A stretch of 64,000 bases of DNA, from assembly GCF_018399035.1 (NCBI RefSeq), contig NZ_CP073760.1, positions 2,856,001-2,920,000 of the forward strand, written 5' to 3'. This DNA comes from Thiocapsa sp. GTDB taxonomy: Bacteria; Pseudomonadota; Gammaproteobacteria; Chromatiales; Chromatiaceae. Shown here piece after piece: positions 55,747-64,000 of the stretch (the stretch's first letter is position 1; every line of letters begins with the position of its first letter). The position numbers and the translations under genes are program-made. Below the pieces are notes generated by a model. It worked only from the letters and a program-made list of their open reading frames with translations, made no database searches and had not been told where the DNA came from.

Positions 55747-55867
55747 TCGAGACACTTGTTGAGTCATTCCCGCAATCGCGCCAGCCGCTGTCCCGTTCGG
55801 CGTTGCGCTGCTCAAGCCGTGTTCCTCGCAACCCTTGCTCGCCCCCGCGCAAGATCGCGGTTGGCCG

Positions 55868-57343
55868 ATGGCTGAGCCGCACGTCGTCGTGATCGGCGCC
55901 GGGATCGGCGGTCTGGCCGCCGCGATCAGGGTTGCCGCCCAGGGGGTCCGAGTCACGTTGTTGGAGCGCTCGGGCTATCCGGGCGGCAAGATGCGTGAGG
56001 TCCAGGTCGCCGGTGCGCAGATCGATTCGGGGCCGACCGTGGTGACCATGCGCTGGGTGTTCGACGATCTCTTTGCCGCGGCTGGAGCCAGGCTGGAAGA
56101 TTATCTCAGCTTGCGTCCGGTCGAGGTCTTGGCGCGCCATGCCTGGAGTGAGGACGAGCGGCTCGACCTCTACACCGACATCGATCGCTCGGCAGAGGCG
56201 ATCGGGGACTTTGCCGGTGCCGAGCAGGCGCGTCTGTTTCGCGCCTTCTGCGCGCGCGCCAGCGACATGTACCGCACCTTGGAGCATGCCTTCATCCAGC
56301 TTGCGGAGCCAACCCCGCTCTCGCTCGTGCTCGATTCCGGCCTGATTCCGGTTGCGCGCCTGAAGCCCTACTCGACGCTCTGGCAGGACTTGGGCCGTTT
56401 CTTCCCGGATCCCCGGCTGCGCCAGCTCTTCGGTCGCTATGCCACCTACGTCGGCTCCTCGCCGTTCCGCGCGCCGCCAACGCTCGGGATCGTCGCGCAT
56501 GTGGAGCAGGCCGGGGTCTGGTCAGTCGATGGCGGTATCCATCAGTTGCCTAAGGCCTGTGCAGCGCTCGCACAGGAACGAGGCGTCAAGCTGTGCTACC
56601 ACTCCGGCGTCCAGGAGATCCTCGTCGAGCGCAAGCGCGTCGTTGGCGTGCAGCTTGAGACCGGTGAGCGTATTCAGGCGGATGCCGTGCTCTGCAACGC
56701 CGATGTCGCGGCTCTGTCCGCTGGGTCCTTTGGGGCCGCAGCGCGCCGCGCGGTCTCGGCGCATCCACGCTCCGCGCGCTCATTATCAGCGGTAACCTTC
56801 TGTGTCAATGCCAAGACCCATGGCTTCCCGCTGGTGCGGCACAATGTGTTCTTCTGCCGCGACTATGCCGAGGAGTTCAAGGCCATCTTCGGGCGTGGCG
56901 AGCTGCCCGGAGAGCCGACGGTCTATGTCTGCGCACAGGATCGCGATGACGACTCGGAGGTCCAGGGGCCGGAACGGCTGTTGTGCCTCGTCAATGCACC
57001 CGCGCGGGGCGATATCAAACCTTTCACCAGTGAAGAGATCGAACAATGCGAGGAGCAGACATTCAACCTGTTGCGCCGCTGTGGCCTCAGGGCCGACATC
57101 AGTCCGGAGCGTCGGGTGATCACCACGCCGACGGAGTTCGAGCGCCTGTTTCCGGCCACCGGGGGCGCGCTCTATGGCCGCACCTCGCATGGATGGCGGG
57201 GGCCGTTCAGCCGCTCGGCGGCTCGCTCGCGTCTGGCGGGGCTGTATCTGGCGGGGGGCAGCGTGCATCCGGGCCCGGGGGTGCCGATGGCGACCATCTC
57301 GGGGCGCCTGGCGGCGGAGGCGATCCTCAGGGACCTGACCTGA
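55868..57343 (+). CDS. CrtD-family carotenoid oxidoreductase (CruO/CruS-like), paralogue 2
   Basis: 491 residues from the ATG at 55868, 121 bp after paralogue 1. Start VVVIGAGIGGLAAAIRVAAQ, LARHAWSEDERLDLYTDIDR, RQLFGRYATYVGSSPFRAPP and LAGGSVHPGPGVPMATISGR. It shares strong identity with paralogue 1 and with the crtD fragment at 44249, so all three descend from one CrtD-type ancestor. Its end abuts crtC. One of the pair should add the 4'-keto group of okenone. Confidence 0.85.
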   Translation: MAEPHVVVIGAGIGGLAAAIRVAAQGVRVTLLERSGYPGGKMREVQVAGAQIDSGPTVVTMRWVFDDLFAAAGARLEDYLSLRPVEVLARHAWSEDERLDLYTDIDRSAEAIGDFAGAEQARLFRAFCARASDMYRTLEHAFIQLAEPTPLSLVLDSGLIPVARLKPYSTLWQDLGRFFPDPRLRQLFGRYATYVGSSPFRAPPTLGIVAHVEQAGVWSVDGGIHQLPKACAALAQERGVKLCYHSGVQEILVERKRVVGVQLETGERIQADAVLCNADVAALSAGSFGAAARRAVSAHPRSARSLSAVTFCVNAKTHGFPLVRHNVFFCRDYAEEFKAIFGRGELPGEPTVYVCAQDRDDDSEVQGPERLLCLVNAPARGDIKPFTSEEIEQCEEQTFNLLRRCGLRADISPERRVITTPTEFERLFPATGGALYGRTSHGWRGPFSRSAARSRLAGLYLAGGSVHPGPGVPMATISGRLAAEAILRDLT

Positions 57344-58260
57344 GCGTACAGGTTCCGCCGCGCGGGTATGCCTGGTGGTATGTGGACGCGCTCAGTGATG
57401 ACGGCCGCCATGGGCTGACCCTGATCGCCTTCATCGGCAGCGTCTTCTCGCCTTACTACTTCAAGGGTAGACGTCGTGGTCGCAATGAGCCGCGCGATTA
57501 TTGCTCGTTGAACGTTTGTCTCTACGGTAAAGAGCGGCGCTGGACCATGACCGAGCGGCGTCAGCATGCGCTCGCGCAAACCGCTTCGCGCCTGCAGATC
57601 GGACCGAGCGCACTGCAGTGGGATGCCGATGGTGGCCTGACGGTGGAGCTGGACGAGATCGGCACCCCGATCCCGCAGCGTGTGCGAGGGCAGGTCAAGC
57701 TCGCGCCGGCCTTTATCAATGAGCAGGTCTTTACGCTCGATCAGGCCGGTCGGCATCGCTGGCAGCCGATAGCACCAAGCGCCACGGTCGAGGTGAGCTT
57801 CGAGCGGCCGGCGCTGAATTGGACTGGTCATGCCTACTTTGACCGCAACTGGGGCGACGAGCCGCTGGAGGATGCCTTCCGGTATTGGGATTGGTCGCGT
57901 GCCAGTCTTGGTGGCGATGAAAGTCTGATCCTTTATCATGCCGATCGGCGTGAGGGAGGAAGGCTGTCGCTCGGGCTGCACTTCGGTGCCGACGGTGGCT
58001 TGAGTCACTTCGATCCGCCGACGGATCATCGCCTCGCGCGCACCCCGATCTGGCGCATGCCGCGCTCCAGTCAAGCCGATGCCAAGCATCCGCCACGGGT
58101 CGTCAAGACCTTGGAGGACACGCCCTTTTATTCACGCTCGGTGATTGCTTCACACCTGCAGGGCCGTCCGATCGAGGCGGTTCATGAGAGCCTATCGCTG
58201 GATCGCTTCCGCTCGGCTTGGGTCCAGCACCTGCTGCCTTATCGGATGCCCCGACGCTAA
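57340..58260 (+). CDS. crtC: Carotenoid 1,2-hydratase
   Basis: About 306 residues. GYAWWYVDALSDDGRHGLTL, AFIGSVFSPYYF, RRWTMTERRQ, HAYFDRNWGDEPLED and LDRFRSAWVQHLLPY are the CrtC signature. It hydrates the psi-end C1-C2 double bond, preparing the hydroxyl that CrtF methylates. No ATG, GTG or TTG is in frame just before the conserved start. The CTG at 57340, overlapping the stop of the preceding gene, is a candidate; otherwise an upstream start inside that gene is used. Confidence 0.88.
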   Translation: MSVQVPPRGYAWWYVDALSDDGRHGLTLIAFIGSVFSPYYFKGRRRGRNEPRDYCSLNVCLYGKERRWTMTERRQHALAQTASRLQIGPSALQWDADGGLTVELDEIGTPIPQRVRGQVKLAPAFINEQVFTLDQAGRHRWQPIAPSATVEVSFERPALNWTGHAYFDRNWGDEPLEDAFRYWDWSRASLGGDESLILYHADRREGGRLSLGLHFGADGGLSHFDPPTDHRLARTPIWRMPRSSQADAKHPPRVVKTLEDTPFYSRSVIASHLQGRPIEAVHESLSLDRFRSAWVQHLLPYRMPRR

Positions 58261-58341
58261 GCGGAGCGGTCTTGGTCCGCGTCGCCGGGGCGGGATGGCG
58301 ACGCATCGCGTCTTCGGTCGCCGTCACAGCGCGTCCTGGCA

Positions 58342-59327
58342 TCAGGACGCATCGCAAACCGCCTTTTCCGCCGTTGTCGGCTGTTCGAGTCTCTGCCGCT
58401 GACCTGCCCCAACTGCGGGGCAGACATGCGCATCATCCCTGGCGCAGAAGTCGATGTGCTCCATCTCCATCCTGACGCTGTACAGGATACCGGCGGCATC
58501 GAGGCCGCAGACGCGTAGCTGTTCCTCATGCCCGGCTTGCTCTAAGCAGAGATCGGGCAGCCCGAGGTGCAGGCAGTAGACATTCAGGCCATGCGCGGCG
58601 AGCACCTCGGAAACGGCAGAGCCGGCGCCGCCTGCGATCGCATTCTCCTCGACCGTGACCAGCAGCCGATGGCGATCGGCGAGCTCGAGGATGAGTGTCT
58701 CATCCAAGGGCTTGACGAAGCGCATGTTGGCGACGGTAGCCTCCAGTACCCGCCCCGCTTCTTCGGCGGCGGGGACGCGACTACCGAAGGCGAGCAGCGC
58801 GATATCGCGTCCCATGCGCCTGATTTCGCCACGACCGATAGGTAACGTCTCGGCTCCGCGCTTGAGGGCGACGCCGGGGCCGGTGCCGCGCGGGTAGCGC
58901 ACCAGGGCCGGACCCGGATGCTGATAGGCGGTTTCGAGCAGCTGCCAGCATTCGTTCTCGTCGGCCGGGGCGGCGATGACGAGATTGGGCTGGGTGCGAG
59001 CGAAGCTGAGGTCGAAGCTGCCGGCATGGGTCGCGCCATCGGCGCCAACGAGGAGCCCTGCGCGATCGACCGCGAGGGTGACATCGAAGTAGCGATTCGG
59101 AAAGCGCTCTGAGAAAAGACGCGATGCAGGGCGATGGTGAGCTCGACCACGCCGAGTCCAGCGGCGAGATGGCCACCGGTGCGCGAGACGCTGTCGATCA
59201 AGAAGGCGCGCAGCTCGCTCGCCAGCGGCCTCAGGGCACTGCTCGGGAGGGCACGCAGATCGGTTGGGGCATCGATCAAGTCGAGGAGCGGATACTGTGG
59301 CGGGGCCGAAGGCGCGGTATCGGTCAT
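58342..59327 (-). pseudogene. dxs: 1-deoxy-D-xylulose-5-phosphate synthase with two internal deletions
   Basis: The start (ATG 59327) encodes 72 residues of a normal Dxs N-terminus, ending [11 protein letters not shown]. The reading frame then shifts to [10 protein letters not shown], which belongs some 290 residues later, and from there straight to [15 protein letters not shown], skipping another 40-50 residues including the catalytic Glu region. The C-terminal half ([31 protein letters not shown]) is otherwise well preserved. The TPP site is lost, so no synthase activity is expected. A functional dxs must exist elsewhere. Third gene of a unit with the P450 and methyltransferase. Confidence 0.85.
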
Positions 59328-59340
59328 GGCGGACGCTCTG

Positions 59341-60237
59341 TTACGGGGTGACACCGGCGCTCGGCGTGAGCTCGAGCTGGGCCAGCGTGGCCAGCGGCTT
59401 GCCGCCAGCGACGAGCGACGGCAGCAAGGCACGCTTGCGGTGATGCCAGGGCAGGGGACGCAGCAGATTCCGCTGCGCGCGAAAGTGGATGCGCGGGGCC
59501 ATCCCGGCGTAATCGCGCGGGTCCGCGATGCCAAAGCGGAAGCGGGTGCGCATCCGCCGAAAGGTGTTGCCGAGCCTCGAGAAGGCGAGCAAGGCCGGAT
59601 GGTAGCCATCGACCAGGAGATCGGCCCCGGCGGGCGCCAGCCTGCCGAGTGCGACGAGACAGTCTGCAACCTGCTCGGCATCGAGGTAGGGTAGAACCCC
59701 TTCCAGGATAAACACCGGCCGCGTCTCGTCGAGTGCGGCGGCGACCTCATCGAGCTGATCGGGCAGCGTCGCGCGGACGTGCCGAATCCGCTCCGACGCC
59801 GGCAGGAGCTGGTCGCGTAGCGCCATGACCGGCGGCAGGTCGGCGCAGACCCAGCGGCGCACGCGCGCCCGCCGTGCGGGTGCGAGGGTTGCATCAAGCC
59901 GTACAGGAAGGGTATCGAGACCGCAGGCGAGCAGCACCAGGGTGCGCTCGATCGGCTCGCTCAGTAATGTACCGAGCGCTTCCTCGATCGCCAGTGAGCG
60001 GCTGATGCAGAGCCGCATCGGGAAAGGGTCCGATCCCACCGCGGCGCGATCGACGGCAAGCCTTGCCGCCAGGTCGCGCGCTGCGGCATCGTCGAATGCG
60101 ACCCCGGGCCAGAGCGACTGGGCCTCGGCGCGGGCGAGCAGAGGGATCAGTAGGGTGCGGCTGACGCCGTCGAGCGTCGGCGCGACCGGCGCAGCGCCGC
60201 CGGTGCTCGGAGTATCGGCGTTGGCTGCTTCGCTCAC
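59341..60237 (-). CDS. SAM-dependent methyltransferase, leucine-carboxyl-methyltransferase-like
   Basis: 298 residues from the GTG at 60237, which overlaps the P450 stop by 4 nt. [20 protein letters not shown], a [19 protein letters not shown]-binding segment, [20 protein letters not shown] and [15 protein letters not shown] are typical of the PCMT/LCM-type O-methyltransferases found in secondary metabolism. The coupling to a P450 suggests the P450 product (a new hydroxyl or carboxyl) is methylated. The substrate is unknown. Confidence 0.82.
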   Translation of the reverse strand: MSEAANADTPSTGGAAPVAPTLDGVSRTLLIPLLARAEAQSLWPGVAFDDAAARDLAARLAVDRAAVGSDPFPMRLCISRSLAIEEALGTLLSEPIERTLVLLACGLDTLPVRLDATLAPARRARVRRWVCADLPPVMALRDQLLPASERIRHVRATLPDQLDEVAAALDETRPVFILEGVLPYLDAEQVADCLVALGRLAPAGADLLVDGYHPALLAFSRLGNTFRRMRTRFRFGIADPRDYAGMAPRIHFRAQRNLLRPLPWHHRKRALLPSLVAGGKPLATLAQLELTPSAGVTP

Positions 60238-61610
60238 CTCGGGGTCACATGCAGCAGCAGCGGTGCCGAGGGCACCATCATGCCGGCAAAGCGAGGCTCG
60301 ATCGGACCCGCGGTAGCGCGCTCGAGCTGCAGTCCGCGCACGAGATGGGCCAGCAGCAGGGTGCCTTCGATCAGGGCGAAGCGACGCCCGATACAACTGC
60401 GCGGTCCACCCCCGAAGCCCAGATGATGCGCCTGCATCAGATGGTCCGGATTGATGTTTGGGTAGCGATCCGCCCGGAAGCGATGTGGCTCCGACCACAG
60501 CTGGGGGTCGTGGTGGATGGCGAGGATGTTGATGATGAGTTGATCGCCGGCACGGATGCGGTAACGGCCAAGGACATGATCGCTGACGGCATCGCGGAGC
60601 AGGATCGGCGGCTGCGGGTAGAGACGGAGCGCCTCCAGGAAGGCGCCCTGTATCAATGGCAGGGCCTGCACCGCGTCGGCGTCGGTTGGCGCCTTCTCCA
60701 GCGGGTCCACCTCGGAGCGCAGATGCTGCTGCAGATCCGGGTCGCCGGCGACCTCCCAGAGGGCCCAGCTCAGCGCGATCGCGAGCGAATGATGGCCGGC
60801 GATGAGCATGGTCATGAGCTCGTCGCGCATCTCGTCCGGGGTGAAATGCTCAGGATCCTGCTCGCGCTGGCGAAGCCATTGGCCGAGCAGATCGCTCGGG
60901 TCCTGGTCGTCGTTTAGATGGCGGCGACGGGTGTCGATGATGCGCGCCAGGATCGCTTCCGCCTCGGTGATCTTGCGCCGAAAGCGCAGGTTGGCAGGTG
61001 TCGGCCAGCTCAGCGGCGGTGCGAGGAGGCTGCTTCCGCGTTGTACGAGTGCATCGAGCAGGCGGTGAATGACCTCGCTGACAGCCGCGTAGCGCGCGTC
61101 GTAGTCGATGCCGAAGAGCGTCCGCAGCAAGGCGATGAGTGTCGTGCGGGAGATCTCCGCGATCAAATCCACCGGCTGTCCCGGCGGCAGGGCACGCCAG
61201 CGTTCGACCAGGAGTCGAGCCGATTCGGCCATCGCCGGCGCATATCCTTCGAGGCGACGGCCGGACATGGACGGATTGGCGAGACGGCGATGCCTCTTCC
61301 AGCGCTCGCCGTCGTTGATCAGCAAACCCTCGCCAGTCACGGCGCCGAGCCGACGCATCAGGCGGCCCTTGCGATAGCGCCGCTCCTTGTCGAGCAGCAC
61401 CGCCCGAATCAGTGTCGGATCGTTGAGCTGAAACAGCCGAAAGCCGAGATAGTCGAGACGAACGAACGGCGTCTGCGAGGCCCGCGCAAACAAGGTCAGG
61501 AGATCCCGCCGGAACAGCGGGGGCAGCGACGCAAAGGCCGATAAGGTCGGCGGTTTGGCGACAACCTGGTCGGGAGGCGTCACAGGGTCGGTGGCGGGAT
61601 GCAGGCGCAT
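60234..61610 (-). CDS. Cytochrome P450 monooxygenase
   Basis: 458 residues. The I-helix reads LIAGHHSLAIALSW (His in place of the usual Thr pair), the K-helix ExxR is FLEALRLYP, the PERF-like segment is FRADRYPN, and the haem-binding FGGGPRSCIGRRFA places the axial Cys at residue 406. The overall style is that of the CYP97/CYP175-like hydroxylases acting on carotenoids or fatty acids, by appearance only. It requires oxygen, odd in an anaerobic phototroph cluster. It is downstream of pucBA copy 3 on the same strand. Confidence 0.88.
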   Translation of the reverse strand: MRLHPATDPVTPPDQVVAKPPTLSAFASLPPLFRRDLLTLFARASQTPFVRLDYLGFRLFQLNDPTLIRAVLLDKERRYRKGRLMRRLGAVTGEGLLINDGERWKRHRRLANPSMSGRRLEGYAPAMAESARLLVERWRALPPGQPVDLIAEISRTTLIALLRTLFGIDYDARYAAVSEVIHRLLDALVQRGSSLLAPPLSWPTPANLRFRRKITEAEAILARIIDTRRRHLNDDQDPSDLLGQWLRQREQDPEHFTPDEMRDELMTMLIAGHHSLAIALSWALWEVAGDPDLQQHLRSEVDPLEKAPTDADAVQALPLIQGAFLEALRLYPQPPILLRDAVSDHVLGRYRIRAGDQLIINILAIHHDPQLWSEPHRFRADRYPNINPDHLMQAHHLGFGGGPRSCIGRRFALIEGTLLLAHLVRGLQLERATAGPIEPRFAGMMVPSAPLLLHVTPR

Positions 61611-61878
61611 GATCGATCTTGACCGGCGATGGTTCGCCGCGCCCCCGACCGCTTAGGCATTCAGGCCGGCGACCAATTGGGCTCAGGTCCGCAAGACCGC
61701 CGCCAGGAGTCTGTCCGACTTGTCGGATCTCGGTCTGGACATCGCCGAAAACCGGTCACGAAATGATCGATGGCGATGCACTACGCGGATTTCGGCGGCT
61801 TCGACATGCTCGAAACCACTGAAATTCGCGTGAGAGCGCGTTGCGCACCGAAGTCGGACAGCCTCCTGGCTGCGCGGA
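61611..61878. other. Gap between P450 and pucA copy 3
   Basis: No gene seen. A weak imperfect hairpin lies near 61797-61817. A promoter for the P450 may lie here, or the P450 may be read from pucBA. Confidence 0.4.
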
Positions 61879-61900
61879 ATCGGCTGAGGACTCAGCCGAT
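61879..61900 (-). terminator. Hairpin after pucBA copy 3
   Basis: ATCGGCTGA (61879-61887) and TCAGCCGAT (61892-61900) form a perfect 9-bp stem with loop GGAC, 8 bp beyond the pucA stop. No T-run, so read-through into the P450 is possible. Confidence 0.5.
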
Positions 61901-61908
61901 GACGCCGC

Positions 61909-62169
61909 TTATTCGGCAGCTGGAGCGGCCGGAGCGGCCGGAGCCGGGGCGGCAATCGCAACGGGCTCGGCGACGCGCACGCTGTCCTTGAAACCGTAGC
62001 CCGGCAGGCTCAGCGCGTAGGTGTGGATCATCCACATCTGGATGAACAGGATGAAGAAGAACGGGACCATCCAGACGGCCGGGTTGATCACGGTCCAGAT
62101 CTTCCAGTCTTCTTCAGGATGATCGGGTTTGGCAATGGAGGGATCGGCCATCATATACGGGACTTGCAT
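61909..62169 (-). CDS. pucA: LH2 alpha subunit, copy 3
   Basis: 86 residues. Same N-terminal 65 residues as copies 1 and 2 (MQVPYMMADPSIAKPDHPEE, one Leu to Met change). The tail is Ala/Pro-rich (VAEPVAIAAPAPAAPAAPAA), longer than in copy 1. The BChl ligand His and the LSLPGYGF segment are kept. Confidence 0.95.
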   Translation of the reverse strand: MQVPYMMADPSIAKPDHPEEDWKIWTVINPAVWMVPFFFILFIQMWMIHTYALSLPGYGFKDSVRVAEPVAIAAPAPAAPAAPAAE

Positions 62170-62194
62170 AAATATTCTCCTTGTCGCTCAGAGT

Positions 62195-62338
62195 TCAGAA
62201 CCAGGGCTGGTAAACCCACGTCATCACGTGGACCAGGGTCGCGATCATGACCCAGCTCTGCACACCATGCTTCCAATGCTCGTGGAACTCCTTCGCTTGC
62301 TCGTCGGTGAGACCCGACAGGTTCTTCATTTCGGCCAT
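62195..62338 (-). CDS. pucB: LH2 beta subunit, copy 3
   Basis: 47 residues (AEMKNLSGLTDEQAKEFHEH, then VQSWVMIATLVHVMTWV, YQPWF). The helix differs from copies 1 and 2 at several positions (Q for W, M for S), so it may tune absorption differently. ATG 62338 with GGAGG upstream. Confidence 0.95.
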   Translation of the reverse strand: MAEMKNLSGLTDEQAKEFHEHWKHGVQSWVMIATLVHVMTWVYQPWF

Positions 62339-62470
62339 CGAATTAACCTCCGGTTGAGGGATTGGCGCGAGTGCCGACCGGCGATTCCGGACGGGGCACT
62401 CCGACGTGTGGAAGGCGCTGTCTGCTCACTGTCGAACCGGGAAACCCGGATGCGAGGTGCGATCCACGAG

Positions 62471-62514
62471 TGTTAGTTTAACCTGACAGCTGCATGTGTC
62501 AAGGCCGATTTACA
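62471..62514. promoter_or_regulatory. Tandem PpsR/CrtJ-type operator of the third pucBA
   Basis: TGT-N12-ACA at 62471-62488 and 62497-62514, 8 bp apart, 133 bp upstream of pucB copy 3. Confidence 0.85.
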
Positions 62515-62589
62515 TATAATTCTTGTGGTCAGCCGACTCTGTGATTGGGATGTCGGAGAGCGGCGGGAGATAACAACAGTCTTCGGGAT

Positions 62590-63975
62590 TCAAGCCTTCG
62601 AGGCGGTTTGCGCCATGGCGCGGATCAGGCTCCGGTCATATTTGCCGGAATCAAGGAGCGGGAGCTCGGCGACTCGCCTAAATGCGCGAGGGCGCTCGGC
62701 GCCCGACAAGGCTTGCTCGCACCAGCGACCGAGAGCCGGCTCGTCCGGCTGGCCGCGGTAGATCGCAACCATGCGGTGGCCCCAAACCGGATCGTCGAGT
62801 GCGACAACCACCACCTCGGCAACACCCGGAGCCTGACACAGCACGGCTTCGACCCGGGAAATCGAGACATTGGTGCCGCCGATGACCAGAGCCTCGTCGG
62901 CTCGCCCGACAACCCGCAGCTCACCGTCGTCGCCGACGCCGCCGAGGTCCGAGGTCTCGAACCAGCCGTCATCGAGGCCCCGCCCCGGCAGCCGCTGCGG
63001 ATTGGCGTAGCCGATCATTACCATCGGACCGCGGACTCTCAACCGAGCCGGACTGGTCGCGGGTGGGCTGGAGGCGATCTCGACGCCGGGAAGGAGCGGG
63101 CCGATGCCGCCATCAACGCCAACGCGCTCCAGTGCACGGGCCGAGGTCGCGATCTGGGATGCAGTCTCGGTCATTCCATAGGTGAGATAGAGCGGCCATC
63201 CCGCGGCCAGCGCGCGCTCGGCGAGCACCGGGCTTAGTGCTTGACCGCCCACCAAGAGGACGCGAAGGCTCTTGGGCGGGGTCGCGCCGACACCCAAGAG
63301 ACGGTCCAGCATCGGCGGCACCAGGGAGATATGGGTCACGGCATGCCGGCGCAGATCCTCGGCCAGCGTTTGCGCGTCGAAGCGCTCGTGCAGAACAAGA
63401 CTCGCCCCCGCAAGCGCAGTGCGATCCAGAATCGCCAACCCGCCGACATGGCTTAATCGAAGACAACAGAGCCAGACATCGTCGACGCCGAACCCGAGCT
63501 GTCGATTGACGGCGGCGGCCGAGACCTGGAGATTTTTCGCGCTCAGCATGACGACCTTAGGTTGGCCGCTGCTGCCGCTCGTGTTGATCAATCGAGCAAC
63601 CGGCGTTTCTTGCGGGATCATCGCCGCGGAAAGGACACCGGTGCTTACAAGGTCACCGGACTCGGGCTGCCATCGCCACTCGGTCCCCGTTGCGACAGCC
63701 AGTGCATCCCATTCCGCGCGTCCGAGGCCGGCACGAAAGGGAAACACGGCAACACCGAGCCGCGCTGCGGCGCTGCTCATCAAGAGCACATCAAGGACGG
63801 GGGCGTCGGGACAGAGGACGACGTGGCCGGGCTCGAGACCCCGAGCCTGGAGAAACGAGGCCCGTTGCCGTACGCGCGCGTCGAGCATCGAACCGTCCCA
63901 TCGCTCGCCGCCGACGAGAACGGCGCAATAGGCCGAATCTGGTTGGGAGGGGAGCCGGAGATCGAGACTGTCCAT
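62590..63975 (-). CDS. menE: o-Succinylbenzoate-CoA ligase
   Basis: 461 residues from the ATG at 63975 (a GTG at 63996 would add seven). Adenylate-forming enzyme: P-loop ARLINTSGSSGQPKVVMLSA, YGMTETASQ, and DLGGVGDDGELRVVGRADEA; the C-terminal Lys is in LPLLDSGKYDR. It activates succinylbenzoate in menaquinone synthesis, matching the menaquinone QA of Chromatiaceae reaction centres. Other men genes probably lie beyond the window edge. It ends just upstream of the third pucBA operator. Confidence 0.88.
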   Translation of the reverse strand: MDSLDLRLPSQPDSAYCAVLVGGERWDGSMLDARVRQRASFLQARGLEPGHVVLCPDAPVLDVLLMSSAAARLGVAVFPFRAGLGRAEWDALAVATGTEWRWQPESGDLVSTGVLSAAMIPQETPVARLINTSGSSGQPKVVMLSAKNLQVSAAAVNRQLGFGVDDVWLCCLRLSHVGGLAILDRTALAGASLVLHERFDAQTLAEDLRRHAVTHISLVPPMLDRLLGVGATPPKSLRVLLVGGQALSPVLAERALAAGWPLYLTYGMTETASQIATSARALERVGVDGGIGPLLPGVEIASSPPATSPARLRVRGPMVMIGYANPQRLPGRGLDDGWFETSDLGGVGDDGELRVVGRADEALVIGGTNVSISRVEAVLCQAPGVAEVVVVALDDPVWGHRMVAIYRGQPDEPALGRWCEQALSGAERPRAFRRVAELPLLDSGKYDRSLIRAMAQTASKA

Positions 63976-64000
63976 CGGATCTGGACGAGCACTCACGAAA

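Overview
The window is chromosomal DNA (GC-rich, roughly 65% by eye) from an anoxygenic phototrophic gammaproteobacterium, most likely an okenone-type purple sulfur bacterium of the Chromatiaceae. The evidence is a puf operon with a tetraheme PufC and three LH1 beta/alpha pairs in the order B1A1-L-M-C-B2A2-B3A3, three LH2 beta/alpha pairs, bacteriochlorophyll genes bchCXYZ, a MenE-type ligase, a form IV RuBisCO-like protein, and carotenoid genes combining a lycopene cyclase (CrtY) and a CrtU-type ring methyltransferase with CrtC, CrtF and two CrtD-family oxidoreductases. That is the gene set described for okenone synthesis.

Layout. 0-12.9 kb: housekeeping and transport genes (glutamine amidotransferase, an FtsX-type ABC exporter with a CrtC-like secreted protein, xseA, guaB, guaA), an ATPase/Toprim-like pair that may be a defence module, and tadA. 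12.9-16.9 kb: tRNA-Ser(CGA) followed by a 3.9-kb integrated element with tRNA-derived direct repeats, AlpA, a winged-helix replication-type protein, zinc-ribbon and terminase-like small genes, and three families of palindromic repeats, but no intact integrase. 17.0-18.4 kb: a toxin-antitoxin pair and an internally deleted IS1595-type transposase. 18.4-29.5 kb: ordinary chromosome (mtaB, murI, xth, murU, a GCS2/M14 pair, lipA, idi) with small secreted proteins. 29.7-44.2 kb, all on the minus strand: crtE-crtF-bchC-X-Y-Z, then puf, then yjbQ and the RuBisCO-like gene. 44.2-62.6 kb: the okenone and antenna region (crtY, crtU, three pucBA pairs, a PucC-type transporter, a second crtF, two crtD-family genes, crtC, and a P450-methyltransferase-dxs remnant unit). 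62.6-64 kb: menE, near the right edge.

Regulation. Six photosynthesis promoters (puf, crtE, three pucBA, and the cruO/cruS-type operon) each carry two TGT-N12-ACA sites exactly 8 bp apart, the architecture of PpsR/CrtJ operators. This places an otherwise unknown tail-anchored protein (53614-54054) next to a PpsR-type divergent promoter. crtY and crtU have no such site.

Decay and novelty. A fragment of an ordinary CrtD lies beside crtE, dxs has two large internal deletions, bchY has an apparent one-base frameshift, and a fructosamine-kinase remnant lies by a puc operon. A 4-nt-overlapping P450/methyltransferase pair downstream of a puc operon is the best candidate for an undescribed pigment-tailoring step. 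A family of about 90-bp elements with TTTAAACCGCG termini sits at or near gene 3' ends.
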